Shown one piece after another: positions 62,101 to 64,000 of a stretch of DNA of 64,000 nucleotides. The stretch is from Mycteria americana (lineage: Eukaryota > Chordata > Aves > Ciconiiformes > Ciconiidae), in contig NC_134365.1 of assembly GCF_035582795.1 (NCBI RefSeq), forward strand, positions 37,800,135-37,864,134, read 5' to 3'. Each line of letters opens with the position of its first letter. Positions within the stretch are counted from its first letter, which is position 1. The translations under genes were made by a program, and so were the position numbers. Below the pieces are notes generated by a model. The model had not been told where the DNA came from, made no database searches, and saw only the letters and a program-made list of their open reading frames with translations.

Positions 62101-63658
62101 TATTAAAAGTCTTGATTCCAAATCATGAGTCTCATGAATCTTGGCTCCAAAATATGCCACTCCCACTGAGCCAGCAGCATGTCAGCTTAATTCAGGTTTA
62201 GAATATGCTTGCCTAAGGTCAGTCTGCTTCAGCTATCCTCACTGGATTAGTTTTTACAGCTTTTGCTGTGAATTTTCTTTCCTCATGAGGCACACTTGAA
62301 CTGAAACTAGCTGTCAATCTCAGCACTTTGTGAGTTAAAACTCATGCTCATTCTAAATTAAGTTTAGCTGGTAGCTGAAAAACTGCAGTAATGCAGAAGA
62401 CCCAGAAAACTGACATTTCATTGACTCCTGAAAAAAAAAATTGCTAGTTTTTTTTCCCTCCACTCTTTTCCAAGCTGTGTAATCACTAATCCTTTGAGTT
62501 CAGTCAGTAATCTGTTAACACAGCAGTTAACTGAAGAGCAGGAGCTGGCAAACACTGGTTTGCTTCATTGCAGTTCATAAATGGCCGTTGTCAGATACTT
62601 GTAAATGATCAGTGATATATAATGATTTTGCTACATGATTGAAATTCCTCTGTTAAATACATACATTGTGCAAGATCTAGAAATGCAATTTTCTACTTAA
62701 AATATTTCTGGTAACTGGCTTGTATCAAAGCCTCAAGTTTGACCTGGGTCACACAAGCAGCTTAAGTTTACATTTAGATATGTACCTCTTATGTTATAGA
62801 TTCTACTCAGTATCAGAGGGTGCAGCCTTGTTTTGGTCTAATCTTAACTTAACCAAAATTACAGAGAAAAGTAGTATGCCAGACCAGCCAGTTATCCCTC
62901 ATAATGATACCTGGTTTTGTATACTCTTACAGATTTTTGGGAGGGTCTCTGTCTTGTTCTAATACTGTATTCATTGGTTATTACTGGAATTAATAAAAAG
63001 TTTGACCTTTAGTGAACATCAAAGCACATCATTCTTTTAAAATTGATATCCACATTTTGATGTTTGAATATGGTAGTAGTTCTGGTTTATTGACAAAATA
63101 CCTTATTTTCATTTACGTCTAAATCTCCTCCTTTTTCCTGAATAAAGTTGCAGCTTTATTCCTGTGTTATAGGTGTAGGTATTAACAACAGAAATGGTTA
63201 CAGTTGCACAGTTACTTTGCAGTATATTGTATTTACTTTATTGTAGAAAAAAAATATCTCTGGAGTACAGACTGTGTAGTAAGGATGTTTAGAGGATTAA
63301 TATGTCTTAAGGTTGTTTACTGTTTGTATTTTGGTTTTCACAGCTTCATTACTGGTCCATCTGTAGTTCCTGGCTACTTCTCAGTTGAAGCTGAAAACGT
63401 TGTGCTAGTTCTGAATGGAAGAGAAAAAGCAAAGATCACTTACGCCACTCAGTGGTTGCATTATGCACAAACGTTAATTCAGACTCACAAAATACAGCAT
63501 GTCGCCGTTGTGCTGCTTGGAAATGAGCAGTGCAACAACGAATGGATTCAACCATACCTGAAAAGATATGGAGGATTTGTAAATCTACTCTTTGTTACAT
63601 ATGACTATGCGTTGGTAAATGAAGAAGATATTTTCCAGTGGCCTTTAGGAGTAGCTAC
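55534..63658 (+). CDS. RXYLT1: RXYLT1 (TMEM5), ribitol-5-phosphate xylosyltransferase, exons 1-4, 3' end outside window
   Basis: The spliced product is the N-terminal half of RXYLT1, a type II Golgi membrane glycosyltransferase. In vertebrates it transfers xylose from UDP-xylose to ribitol-5-phosphate on the core M3 glycan of alpha-dystroglycan; human loss causes dystroglycanopathy. Exons 55534-55678, 56205-56375, 57406-57508 and 63344-63658 join in phases 1, 1 and 2 to give 244 full codons plus two bases. Visible landmarks are a short basic cytosolic tail (MRGARKR), one membrane segment at about residues 8-29 ([20 protein letters not shown]), a Pro/Arg-rich stem, the block [13 protein letters not shown], then [43 protein letters not shown] and FQWPLGVAT, which I recognise from the human protein (about 443 residues). 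The start matches the human N-terminus; an in-frame upstream ATG lies at 55366. No frameshift or stop interrupts the exons, so the copy looks functional. The 3' exons, with the rest of the catalytic domain, lie beyond the right edge. Confidence 0.95.
55679..56204 (+). other. RXYLT1 intron 1
   Basis: This is a 526-bp GT-AG intron. Its first about 430 bp are GC-rich CpG island and the rest is AT-rich. Exon 1 reads on in frame through most of this intron to 56115, which is a GC-driven run-through and not coding. Confidence 0.85.
56205..56375 (+). CDS. RXYLT1: RXYLT1 exon 2
   Basis: The acceptor is TTTCTTAG just before 56205 and the donor is GTAAGA at 56376. The exon completes an Asp codon with exon 1 and encodes about residues 49-106, including [15 protein letters not shown] and [12 protein letters not shown]. 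The stretch between these two blocks (about residues 68-92) looks charged and helical and is the least conserved part compared with what I recall of the mammalian protein. Confidence 0.93.
56376..57405 (+). other. RXYLT1 intron 2
   Basis: This is a 1,030-bp AT-rich GT-AG intron. I see no repeat family, structured RNA or other exon in it. Confidence 0.85.
57406..57508 (+). CDS. RXYLT1: RXYLT1 exon 3
   Basis: The exon starts after the acceptor TTTATGTAG and completes a Gly codon with exon 2. It then reads [20 protein letters not shown] followed by WREG and ends TYF plus two bases at the donor GTACTA (57509). It was too short (103 bp) to stand out as an open frame and was found by continuing the RXYLT1 reading. 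The donor is weaker than GTAAGT. Confidence 0.92.
57509..63343 (+). other. RXYLT1 intron 3
   Basis: This is a 5.8-kb GT-AG intron. It is mostly AT-rich unique sequence, with one large antisense CR1-like LINE fragment at about 60.33-61.95 kb. I recognise no cassette exon: the stretches 57.5-60.3 kb and 62-63.3 kb hold only short chance frames and A/T runs. Confidence 0.85.
60330..61960 (-). mobile_element. Ancient CR1/L3-like LINE fragment in RXYLT1 intron 3
   Basis: Read on the minus strand this is part of a CR1-type ORF2. A remnant frame at 60337-60528 retains [12 protein letters not shown], the reverse transcriptase Y-L-D-F-x-K-A motif, although the expected F-D after the Ala is lost. Upstream in the element (rightwards on +) come TTGTAGATGGGAGTGACACT (60664) and, towards 61.6-61.9 kb, endonuclease-region phrases such as CTTCTGTAATCTCCCTTACA. 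Stops and frameshifts are frequent, so it is inactive. It lies antisense to RXYLT1 transcription. The right boundary is uncertain. Confidence 0.75.
63344..63658 (+). CDS. RXYLT1: RXYLT1 exon 4
   Basis: The acceptor TTTTGGTTTTCACAG precedes 63344 and the donor is a consensus GTAAGT at 63659. One base completes the Ser codon begun in exon 3, then the frame reads [55 protein letters not shown], and ends FQWPLGVA plus two bases of a Thr codon. These segments are strongly like the mammalian enzyme's lumenal N-terminal domain. The open frame extends upstream of 63344, but that part is intron. Confidence 0.95.
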
Positions 63659-64000
63659 GTAAGTGCTATAGACAGAAATTACAATTGAAACTTAATTGTT
63701 ATGCATGAGGTATGGAAAATACATCTGAATGTTACTGCTGATACCCAAAACAATTATAGTAAGTAAATTGTAGAACATGATCCTATTAATGATTTTCTAA
63801 GTTGAGCATTGGAATCTTTGGAAATTGCATTTAGCAATAAAAATGACAACAGAGGAGAAGAATGCTAGAGTTTAGGGAGCTTTAAAAAAAATGAACCTGT
63901 GTCTGGTGGGGTTTTCTGTTTGTTTATTTTTTCTTCAGTAGATTTGCTCTTGCGATTTATCATAACTGCTGATGTAATATGGACCAGTGACATGGGAATT
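63659..64000 (+). other. RXYLT1 intron 4, 5' part
   Basis: Intronic AT-rich sequence follows the GTAAGT donor and runs off the window. Nothing else is recognisable. Confidence 0.8.

Noticed and set aside
63204-63343. Upstream extension of the exon 4 frame
   Set aside because: A good acceptor (TTTTCACAG) at 63335-63343 and phase agreement with exon 3 place the exon start at 63344. The upstream residues do not resemble RXYLT1.

Overview
The window looks like nuclear DNA from a bird, most likely a non-galliform (neoavian) species. It has 3' ends of CR1 LINEs, including the typical avian terminal 'GATTCTGTGATTCTATGA' tail. It has LTRs of two families I recognise from avian genomes, a sparse AT-leaning gene desert, and one vertebrate gene with canonical GT-AG introns. 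There are no bacterial-type operons, CRISPR arrays, tRNA or rRNA genes that I could recognise.

The only protein-coding gene I can support is the 5' part of RXYLT1 (formerly TMEM5) on the + strand, from about 55.5 kb to the right edge. Four exons (55534-55678, 56205-56375, 57406-57508, 63344-63658) splice in a consistent phase into about 244 codons of a type II Golgi membrane protein. This is the xylosyltransferase that adds xylose to ribitol-5-phosphate on the alpha-dystroglycan O-mannosyl glycan. The gene starts inside a CpG island (about 55.13-56.1 kb). The remaining 3' exons lie beyond the window.

Positions 1-55,000 are intergenic. They hold interspersed repeats: a 36-bp LTR end fragment (2.65 kb), a minus-strand solo LTR of about 1.1 kb carrying a long chance-like ORF (22.8-23.9 kb), an ancient CR1 (+, 32.45-33.43 kb), an intact-looking 563-bp solo LTR (37.1-37.66 kb), a rearranged CR1 (-, 47.5-49.06 kb), a paired pentanucleotide array (50.2 kb), a MIR-like SINE fragment (-, 52 kb) and a younger CR1 3' end (+, 53.9-54.2 kb). 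Another ancient CR1 (-, 60.3-61.95 kb) sits in RXYLT1 intron 3. Several perfect hairpins or palindromes and four isolated GC-rich blocks without a recognisable gene are also noted.

I found no convincing undescribed system. The most checkable curiosities are the 237-codon open frame inside the minus-strand LTR, a 16-bp perfect hairpin with a 3-nt loop at 9743-9777, and the two abutting 11-unit pentanucleotide arrays. Family names rest on recognition of sequence patterns without a database search.
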